From contig CAYWQL010000012.1 in the NCBI GenBank assembly GCA_964460755.1, forward strand, positions 1 to 51,865: a stretch of DNA of 51,865 nt. The letters run 5' to 3'. The DNA is from JAYFNU01 sp964460755 (GTDB lineage Bacteria > Bacillota > Clostridia > Oscillospirales > Ruminococcaceae). The stretch's first letter is position 1. Each line of letters begins with the position of its first letter. The notes beneath the pieces are model-generated. The model worked only from the letters and a program-made list of their open reading frames with translations. It was not told where the DNA came from and ran no database searches. The position numbers and the translations under genes are program-made. Shown in pieces: positions 1 through 9,022 of this stretch.

Positions 1-59
1 TGTTGGCTTTGTTCAAATATTTTTCTAAAAACTGTTACAATTCACTATTTTTTGTTCGT

Positions 60-95
60 TTGCATATTTCTATTATTAATATTATAATAGAAATA
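60..95 (+). promoter_or_regulatory. Promoter with overlapping 12-bp palindrome upstream of the fkbH-like operon
   Basis: A sigma-A type promoter can be read: TTGCAT at 60-65, a 17-bp spacer and TATAAT at 83-88. The -10 lies inside a perfect inverted repeat, TATTTCTATTAT at 65-76 and ATAATAGAAATA at 84-95, separated by 7 bp. The symmetric AT-rich sequence over the -10 looks like an operator, but no repressor gene is next to it. A Shine-Dalgarno CGGAGG lies about 5 bp before the first gene. Confidence 0.55.
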
Positions 96-123
96 CTTTA
101 TTTCTCGATTTTTCGGAGGCATT

Positions 124-1899
124 ATGTTACAGTTTCCCTTTGATTGCGATTACATTATGAAGAACAAGCGAGCCATTAAAAAGGAGCTTCTTAAAAAAGA
201 AAACCTTCTTGAAAAGCGGGTCGCCCTGCTGTCGGGAACGACGGTCGGTGAAATAAAAAACATTCTCGAAATCTTTCTTTTGAACGAGGGAATTAAGCCG
301 ACCTTCTATGTCGGCGACTACGGACGGTTTTACGAGGACGTTGTTTTTGACGACGGAGCCCTTCGCGACTTCAAGCCCGACGTAATTTTTCTTAACACAA
401 GCATACATAATATTTCGAATATGCCCGCCGCGGGCGAACCCGCGGAAATCTGCGAAGCGAAGCTTCAGGGCGAGTTAAAGCGTTTTTTTGCCGTATGGGG
501 CGCGTCGGACAAATTCTCCTGCGCGGTTATCGCCAACAACTTTGAATACCCCCGCATTCGCGTTATGGGCAATTACGAGGCGACCTCGCCGTCGGGCAAG
601 GTTCGTTTCGTTCGCCGCCTAAACGAGGAAATGGCAAAATACGCCGAGAGCCACAAAAACTTTTATATCAACGATTTTAACTATATATCCTCCTGGTGCG
701 GGCTCGACAGCTTCTCCGACCCGTCCTACTACAACTCCTACAAATACGCGATTAACCCGGACGCAATTCCGTATCTGTGTCATTCGGTCGCGTCGATAGT
801 AAAGTCCCTTTTCGGAAAAAATAAAAAAGCGCTTATGCTCGACCTCGACAACACCCTTTGGAGCGGCGTTATCGGCGACGACGGCGTAGAGGGCATTGTG
901 CTCGGCACAGAAAGCCCCGTCGGCATAGCCCATTCCGAGCTTCAAAAATACGCAAAGGAGCTTAGCGGCGTCGGCGTAATTTTGGGGGTCTGCTCGAAAA
1001 ACGAGGACGACGTCGCCAAAAGCGGATTTACTCATCCCTCGTCGGTGCTTAAGGTTGATGATTTTCTTTCCTTCAAGGCAAACTGGGAGCCAAAGCCGCT
1101 TAATTTGCAGGCAAGCGCAAAACAGCTCAATATCGGCGTTGACGCCATAGTCTTTGCCGACGATAACCCCGCCGAGCGAGAAATCGTCCGTCAAGCCGGT
1201 CTTGGCGTAACCGTTCCCGAGCTTACCGCTGCCGAGCGCTTTGCGGAAACGATTTCAAACGGAAATTATTTCGAGGTAACGTCGCTTTCCGCCGACGACC
1301 TGAAGCGAGCCGAAATGTATAAACAGAACGCGCTTCGCGAGGCGGAGGAAACCAACTATGCCGACTACGGCGAGTATCTGAAATCGCTTAATATGAAGGG
1401 CTTTTTCGGCAGCTTCTCGGAGGGTCAGCTTGAAAGAATAACGGCGCTCGCCAACAAGACAAATCAATTCAACCTTACCACCCGACGCTATTCCGCGGAG
1501 GAAATGAAGGCTCGGGCGACGGGAAAAGAATATATCACCCTTTACGGACGGCTTGAGGACAAATTCGGAGACAACGGCATCGTTGCGGAAATAATCGGAG
1601 AAGCTAAGGGCGACAGCCTTGACATTGAGCTTTGGATAATGAGCTGTCGAGTGTTTAAGCGCGAGCTTGAGTTCGCTATGTTCGACACCCTTGTTTCACT
1701 CGCGAGGGAAAAGGGCATAAAGACTATAACGGGCAATTATTATAAGACGGCGAAGAACGCTATCGTCGCGGAATACTACGGCTCGCTCGGCTTTATTAAA
1801 ACGGAGCAAAACAGCGACTACAGCCGCTGGACATATACTATCCCGGAAAATTACGAAAACAAAAATCATTCAATAGAGGTGCGCTATGAACAGAACTGA
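124..1899 (+). CDS. HAD-IIIC / FkbH-like phosphatase-transferase
   Basis: A 591-residue protein of the FkbH-like family. Residues about 30-220 look like the SGNH-like N-terminal region of this family. The HAD domain follows, with the nucleophile motif LDLDNTLW (Asp240, Asp242) and the late acidic motif FADDNPAERE (about 345-353). Residues about 430-580 look like a GNAT-fold tail. Characterised FkbH proteins take 1,3-bisphosphoglycerate, dephosphorylate it and load a glyceryl group on an acyl carrier protein; other HAD-IIIC members act with other acyl groups. The next gene, overlapping by 14 bp, is an ACP, which fits this role. The ATG at 124 has a good CGGAGG site. The substrate here is inferred. 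Confidence 0.85.
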   Translation: MLQFPFDCDYIMKNKRAIKKELLKKENLLEKRVALLSGTTVGEIKNILEIFLLNEGIKPTFYVGDYGRFYEDVVFDDGALRDFKPDVIFLNTSIHNISNMPAAGEPAEICEAKLQGELKRFFAVWGASDKFSCAVIANNFEYPRIRVMGNYEATSPSGKVRFVRRLNEEMAKYAESHKNFYINDFNYISSWCGLDSFSDPSYYNSYKYAINPDAIPYLCHSVASIVKSLFGKNKKALMLDLDNTLWSGVIGDDGVEGIVLGTESPVGIAHSELQKYAKELSGVGVILGVCSKNEDDVAKSGFTHPSSVLKVDDFLSFKANWEPKPLNLQASAKQLNIGVDAIVFADDNPAEREIVRQAGLGVTVPELTAAERFAETISNGNYFEVTSLSADDLKRAEMYKQNALREAEETNYADYGEYLKSLNMKGFFGSFSEGQLERITALANKTNQFNLTTRRYSAEEMKARATGKEYITLYGRLEDKFGDNGIVAEIIGEAKGDSLDIELWIMSCRVFKRELEFAMFDTLVSLAREKGIKTITGNYYKTAKNAIVAEYYGSLGFIKTEQNSDYSRWTYTIPENYENKNHSIEVRYEQN

Positions 1900-2125
1900 A
1901 ATAACCGAAAAGGTAAACGAGATTTTTTGCGACATATTTGACGACGACGAGCTTGTCATTACCGACGAAACAACCGCCGCCGACATAGAGGACTGGGACA
2001 GCCTTGAGCAGATTAATATCCTTGTCGCAATCGAAAAAGCCTTTAAAATCAAATTTTCGGTCGGCGAGGTCGAGGGACTTAAAAACGTCGGTGAAATGCT
2101 CGACCTTGTCGAAGCCAAGCTTTAA
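1886..2125 (+). CDS. Acyl carrier protein, dedicated
   Basis: A 79-residue acidic carrier protein. The motif DWDSLEQINIL places the phosphopantetheine-bearing serine at Ser39 within the DSL signature. It starts inside the end of the fkbH-like gene (14-bp overlap) and has its own AGAGGTG site, so the two are probably co-translated. It is unlikely to be the fatty-acid ACP: there is no fab gene nearby and the typical DSLD is DSLE here. The likely job is to hold the short acyl (possibly glyceryl) group made by the FkbH-like partner for transfer to a glycan or metabolite. Family call is secure; the cargo is inference. Confidence 0.88.
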   Translation: MNRTEITEKVNEIFCDIFDDDELVITDETTAADIEDWDSLEQINILVAIEKAFKIKFSVGEVEGLKNVGEMLDLVEAKL

Positions 2126-2133
2126 GCCGAAAG

Positions 2134-3138
2134 ATGAGCAATTATGAGATTTCCCGCCTGACCGAACAGGAACTTGACGAGTTTCGCGAATTCTGCGAAT
2201 TGCATTGGGGCGACCGTCACCCGCTTATTCATAACGACGAGGTGTTCCGTTACTATTACTGTCGCGGCGACAAAATAAACTTCCTTCGCGCGCGCGACAC
2301 CGAAACGGGCGAGCTTCTGTCGGTTATCGGCTTTATCCCTTCAAACGGTCTTGCTTCGCCCGACGTTTGGATTTCCTATGTGCTTTCAAAAAAAGGCGCG
2401 CCGCTTAACCTTGGCTTTCATATGGTAGAAAAGGTCTGCGAAATCACTAATTGCCGCGCTCTCGGCGTCAATAACGTGCGAAAAAAGGTTCGCGGTCTGT
2501 ACGAATTTCTCGGCTATTCGCTTGTGCCCTTTTCACATTACTATCGTCTTAACGGCAACAAGACGGACTATTCGCTGTGTATTCCTAAAGAACGCGTTAT
2601 TGCTCCCGTCTTTAAAAGCGACGCCGAATTTTTCAGAATTAACGACGAAAAGGAGCTGTCCTGCTTTGACTTTGAAAATTACGCTCAATTTACGCCGTTC
2701 AAGGATTTCGACTACTTTAAGCACAGATTTTTTGAAAATCCGTGGATTAAGTACGAGGTCTTCGGAATGCTTAAGGACGGGGTCGTTCTCGCGCTCTGTG
2801 TCCTTCGAGTCCTCGAACACGAGGGGGCTTGTGTGCTTCGGCTCGTCGACTTTGTTGGAGCACGGGAGGAATTTGCCTGTGTCGGAGGCTTGCTCGACCG
2901 CCTCATTAAGGAACGAAACGCCGACTTTGCCGACGTCTATGTCTATGGAATAGGCGAGGAAGCTTTAAACAAGGCCGGTTTTGTTTTAAGAAAAGAGAGG
3001 GACGAAAGCATAATCCCCGATTACCTCACGCCGCCCCTCTTTGAAAACGTTGATTTTTACTCGGTGGTTGACGACACGGAAAAATATCTTATGTTTCGCG
3101 CCGACGGCGACCAAGACCGCCCTAATATGGAGGCGTAA
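2134..3138 (+). CDS. GNAT-like acyltransferase, putative
   Basis: A 334-residue soluble protein without signal peptide or membrane segment. The first half, about 1-150, reads like a GNAT fold: an N-terminal EISRLTEQELDEF strand-helix, a central LLSVIGFIP strand pair and a helix followed by KVRGLYEFLGYS, the usual position of the late GNAT helix (Y..LGF/Y). The second half repeats strand-rich features and may be a second GNAT-like lobe. It sits 8 bp after the ACP gene, with only a weak GAAAG site, suggesting coupled translation. In this position it is a candidate for the enzyme that takes the acyl group off the ACP, but no acceptor can be named. Confidence 0.55.
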   Translation: MSNYEISRLTEQELDEFREFCELHWGDRHPLIHNDEVFRYYYCRGDKINFLRARDTETGELLSVIGFIPSNGLASPDVWISYVLSKKGAPLNLGFHMVEKVCEITNCRALGVNNVRKKVRGLYEFLGYSLVPFSHYYRLNGNKTDYSLCIPKERVIAPVFKSDAEFFRINDEKELSCFDFENYAQFTPFKDFDYFKHRFFENPWIKYEVFGMLKDGVVLALCVLRVLEHEGACVLRLVDFVGAREEFACVGGLLDRLIKERNADFADVYVYGIGEEALNKAGFVLRKERDESIIPDYLTPPLFENVDFYSVVDDTEKYLMFRADGDQDRPNMEA

Positions 3139-3933
3139 ATGAAAAAAATATTATCCATCGCGCTCGTTCTTACGCTTACCCTTTCGCTTTTCGGGTGTAC
3201 CAAGCCAACCGCGCCGAACGCCGACCCGTCGGGGGGCGGCACCGTCAACGTTACTCCAAACGGGGACGACAAGCCCACAGCAGGCGGTGACGACGGCAAA
3301 ATAAAATTCGTATACGCCCCGCCGACCGAGCAGAGCTTTTGTATTCCGTCGGCGTCGGTCGACAAGCTTGTATCGCTTGCTAAGCCCTTTAATTCCTATC
3401 CGGAGGAATTCACCGACCCCTCGGAGCTGTCGGACTACGCCCTCTTTTTCGCGGCGGCGTCCAAGCTTCGCTCCAACTTCATCGCAAGCAGCGACAACTT
3501 TTCCTATTCCATTTCCTTCTCCCTTTTCCCCAACGCGATAAAGGAAATGTTTGGCGACGGCGCCGCTTTTTCCGCCGACTTTGCAAGCAAGTCCTACGAG
3601 CCGTATGCGTTTGATGCCGCGACGGGCACCGTCACGACCTACGGCATAGGCGAGATGTATTCGCCGCTTTTCACCTTTGCGGTTGTTCCGCTGGAGGACG
3701 GATACGAGCTTTGGCTAATCGACCTTATGGACGATAACATCACCTCGCGCCCCGAGCTGCTTGAGCTCGTTGAGTTCGGCAAGGCGGAGGAAATCACCTA
3801 TGATATGATAAAGGACTTCGCCCTTGATATGCAGACCAACGTCTATTCCTTTAAGGATATCGGGGACGGAAAGCTTATCCTTTCGGGTTTTCGTTACGAA
3901 AACTACAAGGGGCTTTCCCACTACCTTATCTAA
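3139..3933 (+). CDS. Predicted lipoprotein, unknown function
   Basis: A 264-residue secreted protein. Lys-Lys N-terminus, a hydrophobic stretch and the lipobox LFGC (Cys about 20) mark it as a lipoprotein. After it comes a Gly/Pro/Asp-rich linker of about 35 residues and then a globular domain that I do not recognise. Its ATG directly follows the stop of the previous gene, with GGAGG 6 bp upstream, so it belongs to the same operon. A strong terminator follows. It is probably an envelope component connected with the ACP-dependent modification, by position only. Confidence 0.75.
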   Translation: MKKILSIALVLTLTLSLFGCTKPTAPNADPSGGGTVNVTPNGDDKPTAGGDDGKIKFVYAPPTEQSFCIPSASVDKLVSLAKPFNSYPEEFTDPSELSDYALFFAAASKLRSNFIASSDNFSYSISFSLFPNAIKEMFGDGAAFSADFASKSYEPYAFDAATGTVTTYGIGEMYSPLFTFAVVPLEDGYELWLIDLMDDNITSRPELLELVEFGKAEEITYDMIKDFALDMQTNVYSFKDIGDGKLILSGFRYENYKGLSHYLI

Positions 3934-3948
3934 ATTTAAATGCAATAT

Positions 3949-3982
3949 AAAAGCCTTCGCTGAATGCGAAGGCTTTTTCTTT
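3949..3982. terminator. Bidirectional intrinsic terminator
   Basis: Arms AAAAGCCTTCGC (3949-3960) and GCGAAGGCTTTT (3966-3977) with a 5-base loop, followed by a T-run on + and an equivalent T-run on -. It ends the fkbH-like operon on + and the yhhN-like gene on -, which converge here. Confidence 0.9.
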
Positions 3983-3998
3983 GCGTTGATTGTTGACG

Positions 3999-4685
3999 CT
4001 ATATCAAAAGCAGACTTGCCGCGATAAGAAGCTGACCTATATAGTAGGCGGAAAGGTTTATCGCGCGGAACACCTTGATTTTCTTGCGCCCAAAGAGGTG
4101 GAAAATAAGAATGATATCGCTTGCCGCAAACAGCACCGCGCCGACGGTGAACACGGTTGAGGATATGTTTTCGGGGTGACGGATAAGCAGCGAAATCGCG
4201 GTGCTCATCATAAGCAGCACAACCGCGATATAAACTCCGCCGAAAATCTTAAATTTCTTGTCGGCGTCGACATTTTTAAGAATAAGCGTAAGGGCGACGG
4301 CGGAAAGCACCGCGCAAAGGGGAAGGGCAATATAAAGCGCGCCGGGGTCACGACCGATAAGCGCGATGACGTAAAGAATATGTCCCGCCATAAAAACAGC
4401 GATACCTAAAAGGAAAATCTTTTGCGCCGCGCTCTCTTTTAAGAGAAGGCGAAGGTTTAAAAGAACGTCGCCGATTGCGCCGCAGATAAGCCCCGCGATA
4501 ACGAGCGAGCCGAAATGGGTATCGACCGAATTTGCAAAGCACAAAAAACCGAGAAGGACAAAAACACAGGACGCCAAGCCCTTAAGCACCACGGCGGGAA
4601 GAAATTTCTTTTTGTATTCACATACGATGAACGCCGCGTCTAACGCGCAGCCGAGAAGCACTATTAGAAAAAATCTTGTAAGCAT
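3999..4685 (-). CDS. YhhN (TMEM86) family membrane protein
   Basis: A 228-residue, largely hydrophobic protein with about eight membrane segments. The family signature is visible: a GAIGDVLLNL turn in the middle, then FMAGHILYVIAL, and ASDIILIFHLF near the C-terminus. Animal TMEM86 and some bacterial YhhN proteins are lysoplasmalogenases that cleave the vinyl-ether bond of lysoplasmalogens; plasmalogens are common in anaerobic clostridia, so the role is plausible, but many family members are untested. ATG at 4685 has AGGAGG upstream. It lies downstream of ppdK on the same strand with a hairpin between. Confidence 0.75.
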   Translation of the reverse strand: MLTRFFLIVLLGCALDAAFIVCEYKKKFLPAVVLKGLASCVFVLLGFLCFANSVDTHFGSLVIAGLICGAIGDVLLNLRLLLKESAAQKIFLLGIAVFMAGHILYVIALIGRDPGALYIALPLCAVLSAVALTLILKNVDADKKFKIFGGVYIAVVLLMMSTAISLLIRHPENISSTVFTVGAVLFAASDIILIFHLFGRKKIKVFRAINLSAYYIGQLLIAASLLLI

Positions 4686-4707
4686 TCCTTTTGCCTCCTA
4701 ATAATTT

Positions 4708-4737
4708 GGCAACCGCCTGAGCTCTCAAACGGTTGCC
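4708..4737 (-). terminator. Hairpin between ppdK and the yhhN-like gene
   Basis: An 8-bp perfect stem, GGCAACCG at 4708-4715 and CGGTTGCC at 4730-4737, with a 14-base loop containing GAGCTC. On the minus strand it is followed by AAATTATT, not a real U-tract, so it could be a weak terminator, an mRNA 3' stabiliser or a processing site that sets ppdK against the downstream gene. Confidence 0.5.
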
Positions 4738-4745
4738 ATAAATTT

Positions 4746-7382
4746 TTACTTCTTTTTGCGGGGATTTTTAATCTGCGCCTGAGCCGCCGCGAGGCGAGCT
4801 ATCGGAACGCGGAAGGGTGAGCAGGAAACATAGGTCAGTCCCGCGTTGTGGCAGAACTCAACCGACGACGGGTCGCCGCCGTGCTCGCCGCATATTCCAA
4901 GCTTTATGTCGGGGCGGGTTTCGCGGCCCAGCTTGCAGGCGAGCTCAATAAGCTTGCCGACGCCGTGCTGGTCAAGACGCGCGAACGGGTCGCTTTCGTA
5001 AATCTTCTTCGCGTAGTAGTCGGTCAGGAACTTGCCCGCGTCGTCGCGCGAGAAGCCGAAGGTCATCTGGGTGAGGTCGTTTGTGCCGAAGCTGAAGAAC
5101 TCGGCTTCCTCGGCGACCTCGTCGGCTGTAATCGCCGCGCGGGGAATTTCAATCATCGTGCCGACCTTGTATTTAAGGCTGCTTCCGCTTTTCGCGATAA
5201 TCGCGTCGGCGGTCGAGGTCACGATTTGTTTAACGTACTTTAATTCCTTGACGTCGCCGACAAGGGGAATCATTATTTCGGGCACCACGTCAAGCTTGGT
5301 TTTCTTTATGACGTTGAGCGCCGCTTCGATAACCGCCGTGGTCTGCATTTCGGCTATTTCGGGATAGGATACCGCAAGACGGCATCCGCGGTGACCCATC
5401 ATCGGGTTGAACTCGTGGAGCTCGGCGATAACCGCCTTGATTTCGGCGGGGGTTATCTTCATTTCCTCGGCAAGCGCCTTGATGTCGCCGGCGTCGGTCG
5501 GAAGAAATTCGTGAAGGGGCGGGTCGAGGAAGCGTATCGTTACGGGGTTGCCCTCCATTGCGATATAGAGCTTTTCGAAATCGCTTCTTTGCATGGGAAG
5601 AAGCTTGGCAAGCGCCGCGCGGCGCTGTTTTTCATCCTTAGAGATAATCATTTCGCGCATGGCGGAAATTCTGTCCGCTTCAAAGAACATATGCTCGGTG
5701 CGGCAAAGACCGATGCCCTCCGCGCCAAACGAGAACGCCTGCTTGGCGTCTGCAGGGGTGTCGGCGTTGGTGCGAACCTTAAGCACCCTTATTTCGTCCG
5801 CCCAACCCATGAAGCGGCCAAAGTCGCCCGAAACCGTCGCGGCGACCGTCGGGATAGCGCCGATATATATGTTGCCCGTCGAGCCGTCGAGCGAAATGTA
5901 TTCTCCGCCCTTGACGACGTTTTTGCCGACGGTAAAGGAATGTGCTTTTTCGTCGATACGGATATCGCCGCAGCCGGAAACACAGCAGGTTCCCATTCCG
6001 CGGGCGACGACCGCCGCGTGGGAGGTCATTCCGCCGCGAACCGTGAGGATACCCTCGGAAACGTGCATACCCTCGATATCCTCGGGGGAGGTTTCAAGAC
6101 GAACGAGAACGACCTTGTCGCCCGCGTTTGCCATCTTTATCGCTTCGTCAGCCGAGAAAGCAACCTTGCCGCACGCCGCGCCGGGAGAGGCGGGAAGCGC
6201 CGAGGCGACAACCGTCGCCTTCTTTAACGCCTTGGCGTCAAACTGCGGGTGAAGAAGGGCGTCAAGCTGCTTGGGGTCAACCATTGAAACAGCCTTTTCC
6301 TTTGTTATCATCTTTTCGTCAACAAGGTCGCACGCAACCTTAATTGCTGCCGCCGCTGTGCGCTTGCCGTTGCGGGTCTGAAGCATATAGAGCTTGCCCT
6401 TTTCTATGGTGAACTCCATATCCTGCATATCTTTATAGTGCTTTTCAAGCTTGTTCGCTATGTCAACAAACTGCTTGTAAACCTCGGGCATAGTGTTCTG
6501 AAGCTGGCTAATCGGCTGAGGGGTGCGAACGCCTGCGACGACGTCCTCGCCCTGCGCGTTCATAAGGAACTCGCCGTAAAGGTTCTTGTCGCCCGTCGCG
6601 GGGTCACGGGTAAACGCGACGCCTGTGCCGCTGTCCTCTCCCATATTTCCGAAGACCATCGACTGAACGTTGACAGCCGTTCCCCAAGAGGAGGGGATAT
6701 CGTTCATCCGGCGATAGAATACCGCGCGGTCGTTGTCCCAGCTTCTGAAAACGGCCTTGACTGCGCCCATAAGCTGGTCGCGCGGGTCGTCGGGGAAATC
6801 AGCCTTGATTTCGCTTTTATAAAATTTCTTGAACGCCACAACCATCTCTTTGAGGTCGTCGGCGGTAAACTCTGTGTCAAGCTTAATTCCGCGTTTTTCT
6901 TTCATCTCGTCGATAATGACCTCGAAGCGCTTCTTCGAAAGCTCCATAACGACGTCGGAATACATCTGGATAAAACGGCGATAGCTGTCGTAGGCAAAGC
7001 GCTCGTTGTTCATAAGCTCCGCAAGACCCTTAACCACCTGCTCGTTAAGTCCGAGGTTAAGAATGGTATCCATCATGCCGGGCATAGACGCGCGGGCGCC
7101 CGAGCGAACAGAAACAAGAAGGGGGTTCTTTTGGTCGCCGAACTTTTTGCCCGTGATTTTTTCCATTTTTTCAAGATACTTGTAAATTTCGTCTTCTATT
7201 TGCTTGTTGATGGTTTTGCCGTCCTCATAGTAGCGGGTGCACGCCTCCGTGGATATAGTAAATCCTTGAGGTACAGGCATGCCGAGGTTTGTCATCTCCG
7301 CAAGATTTGCGCCCTTTCCTCCGAGAAGCTCGCGCATCGAGCCGTTGCCCTCCGAGAAAAGATATACATACTTATGCGCCAT
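4746..7382 (-). CDS. ppdK: Pyruvate, phosphate dikinase
   Basis: An 878-residue enzyme converting pyruvate, ATP and phosphate to PEP, AMP and PPi, reversibly; in many anaerobes it works with PPi in glycolysis. Order of domains: ATP-grasp N-terminus (about 1-340), swivelling phosphohistidine domain with catalytic His455 in GGMTSHAAV, and the PEP/pyruvate TIM-barrel with Cys831 in LGICGEHGG. Length matches the family (870-880). ATG at 7382 has CGGAGG upstream. Divergent from glmU; transcription starts from the extended -10 promoter at 7447-7475. No PPDK regulatory protein is seen in the window. Confidence 0.98.
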   Translation of the reverse strand: MAHKYVYLFSEGNGSMRELLGGKGANLAEMTNLGMPVPQGFTISTEACTRYYEDGKTINKQIEDEIYKYLEKMEKITGKKFGDQKNPLLVSVRSGARASMPGMMDTILNLGLNEQVVKGLAELMNNERFAYDSYRRFIQMYSDVVMELSKKRFEVIIDEMKEKRGIKLDTEFTADDLKEMVVAFKKFYKSEIKADFPDDPRDQLMGAVKAVFRSWDNDRAVFYRRMNDIPSSWGTAVNVQSMVFGNMGEDSGTGVAFTRDPATGDKNLYGEFLMNAQGEDVVAGVRTPQPISQLQNTMPEVYKQFVDIANKLEKHYKDMQDMEFTIEKGKLYMLQTRNGKRTAAAAIKVACDLVDEKMITKEKAVSMVDPKQLDALLHPQFDAKALKKATVVASALPASPGAACGKVAFSADEAIKMANAGDKVVLVRLETSPEDIEGMHVSEGILTVRGGMTSHAAVVARGMGTCCVSGCGDIRIDEKAHSFTVGKNVVKGGEYISLDGSTGNIYIGAIPTVAATVSGDFGRFMGWADEIRVLKVRTNADTPADAKQAFSFGAEGIGLCRTEHMFFEADRISAMREMIISKDEKQRRAALAKLLPMQRSDFEKLYIAMEGNPVTIRFLDPPLHEFLPTDAGDIKALAEEMKITPAEIKAVIAELHEFNPMMGHRGCRLAVSYPEIAEMQTTAVIEAALNVIKKTKLDVVPEIMIPLVGDVKELKYVKQIVTSTADAIIAKSGSSLKYKVGTMIEIPRAAITADEVAEEAEFFSFGTNDLTQMTFGFSRDDAGKFLTDYYAKKIYESDPFARLDQHGVGKLIELACKLGRETRPDIKLGICGEHGGDPSSVEFCHNAGLTYVSCSPFRVPIARLAAAQAQIKNPRKKK

Positions 7383-7446
7383 TTTTTATCCTCCGTTTTG
7401 TAGTTTTTTAGTCTACTTCTTAAGACTTTCATATCGTTGCCAAAAT

Positions 7447-7475
7447 ATTATATCAAAAAAGAAATAGTATTTCCA
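7447..7475 (-). promoter_or_regulatory. ppdK promoter (extended -10)
   Basis: Read on -, TGGAAA (complement of 7470-7475), 17 bp and TATAAT (complement of 7447-7452), preceded by TG one base upstream, giving the extended -10 TGATATAAT. The -35 is weak, which the extended -10 may offset. About 65 bp of leader to the ppdK start. Confidence 0.65.
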
Positions 7476-7514
7476 CTTAAATTTCGTTATTATTGCGAAT
7501 TTTTTTAAATACAC

Positions 7515-7542
7515 TTGAAAAAGAACGCTAAACTTGTAATAA
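7515..7542 (+). promoter_or_regulatory. glmU-prs promoter (probable)
   Basis: TTGAAA at 7515-7520 and TAATAA at 7537-7542 with a 16-bp spacer, or TAATAT at 7540-7545 with 19 bp. It is the best match in the divergent gap before glmU. Leader of roughly 35 bases; the gene has an AAGGAG site. Confidence 0.5.
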
Positions 7543-7584
7543 TATAAGTATCCTAAATTAGTTATATTAAGGAGCAACTGTTTT

Positions 7585-8985
7585 ATGGCTTTGAATACAT
7601 CCAACGTAAACTGTGTTATTCTTGCCGCAGGGGAAGGCAAGCGTATGCATTCGACCTCCTCGAAGGTGCTTTGTGAAGTCGCGTTTAAGCCTATGCTGTC
7701 ATGGGTAGTTGACGCGGCGAAGCAATCGGGAATTGAAACGATATGCGTCGTCGCAAGCAGTGACGACGTGAAAAAAGCGGCGGAAGGCTGCGTTATATGC
7801 GAACAAAAAGAGCGTCTTGGAACTGGACACGCGGTAATGTGCGCGAACGATTTTCTTACCGAACATCGCGACGGCAACACCCTTGTTCTTTGCGGGGACG
7901 CTCCTTTCATTGACGTCGACACGATAACATGGTCGCTCGACGAGCATATCAAAAACCATAACGACGTCACCGTTATTACGGCGGTGGTCGGCGACCCGAC
8001 GGGCTACGGAAGAATTATTCGCCGCGACAATATGTTGGCGGCAATTATCGAGCAAAGCGACTGCACCGAAGCGACGAGAACCATCTGTGAAATCAACTCG
8101 GGCGCATACTGGTTCAAGACCGAAAGCCTTTTGAAGGCGCTTTCGGAAATTAAGAACGACAACGCTCAGGGTGAATACTACCTGACCGACGCCGTTTCTA
8201 TACTGATTAACTCCGGCAAACGGGCAGGCTGTTTCGCGGCTTCGTCCCCCTATATCGCCCTTGGCGCCAACCGTCCCGCCGACCTGCTTCGCCTTAACGA
8301 TATAGCGAGTGAGCAGGCGATTGAAAAATTCCTGAACGCGGGGGTTCGCTTCGTAAAGCGCGACGGAATAATAATTGGACCCGACGTGGAAATCGAGCCC
8401 GGCGCAATCATTATGCCCGGTTGTATCCTTTTCGGCAAAACAAAAATCGGCGAGGGTTCAACCATAGGCCCCAACTCCTACGTCTGCGACACCGAAATCG
8501 GCAAAAACACGGTGTTTAATTCCAGCCAGTCGCACGACAGCAAGGTTGGAGACAATGTTAAAATCGGGCCCTTCGTTCAGCTTCGCCCCGATTCGATTAT
8601 ATGCGACGACGTTAAAATCGGAGATTTCGTCGAAATCAAGAACTCCACCATCGGACGCGGCACCTCGGTCGCACATCTTACCTATGTCGGCGATTCGGAC
8701 GTCGGCGAGTTCTGCAACTTCGGCTGCGGGGTCGTTTTCGTCAACTACGACGGCGAGCTTAAAAATCGCAGCGTAATCAAGGACTTCGCCTTCGTCGGCT
8801 GCAACACCAACATCGTCGCCCCCGTAACAATCGGAAAAGGCGCGTACACCGCCGCGGGCGTTACGGTAACGAAGGATATACCTGACGGCGCGCTCGCTAT
8901 CGGCCGTCCCGAGCTTACGATAAAAGAAGGCTGGGCGGCGAACAAGCTGAAAAAGTACATCGAAAAGAAAAGCAAGCTAAAATAA
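7585..8985 (+). CDS. glmU: Bifunctional GlmU (GlcNAc-1-P uridyltransferase / GlcN-1-P acetyltransferase)
   Basis: A 466-residue enzyme making UDP-GlcNAc, precursor of peptidoglycan and wall polymers. N-terminal nucleotidyltransferase with the signature LAAGEGKRMHS (about 13-23), then a left-handed beta-helix from about 255 onwards with the repeated isoleucine-patch hexapeptides (IGPDVEIEPGAII and later). The C-terminal acetyltransferase region has the NFGCGVVFVNYDG segment. Length is typical. Followed 37 bp later by prs, the conserved glmU-prs pairing of Firmicutes. Confidence 0.98.
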   Translation: MALNTSNVNCVILAAGEGKRMHSTSSKVLCEVAFKPMLSWVVDAAKQSGIETICVVASSDDVKKAAEGCVICEQKERLGTGHAVMCANDFLTEHRDGNTLVLCGDAPFIDVDTITWSLDEHIKNHNDVTVITAVVGDPTGYGRIIRRDNMLAAIIEQSDCTEATRTICEINSGAYWFKTESLLKALSEIKNDNAQGEYYLTDAVSILINSGKRAGCFAASSPYIALGANRPADLLRLNDIASEQAIEKFLNAGVRFVKRDGIIIGPDVEIEPGAIIMPGCILFGKTKIGEGSTIGPNSYVCDTEIGKNTVFNSSQSHDSKVGDNVKIGPFVQLRPDSIICDDVKIGDFVEIKNSTIGRGTSVAHLTYVGDSDVGEFCNFGCGVVFVNYDGELKNRSVIKDFAFVGCNTNIVAPVTIGKGAYTAAGVTVTKDIPDGALAIGRPELTIKEGWAANKLKKYIEKKSKLK

Positions 8986-9022
8986 CTTTTGAATAAGTAT
9001 AGGAAAGTAGAGGGAACCACGT

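Noticed and set aside
5391..6227. 278-codon open frame on + within ppdK
   Set aside because: Antisense to the conserved swivelling and C-terminal domains of ppdK.
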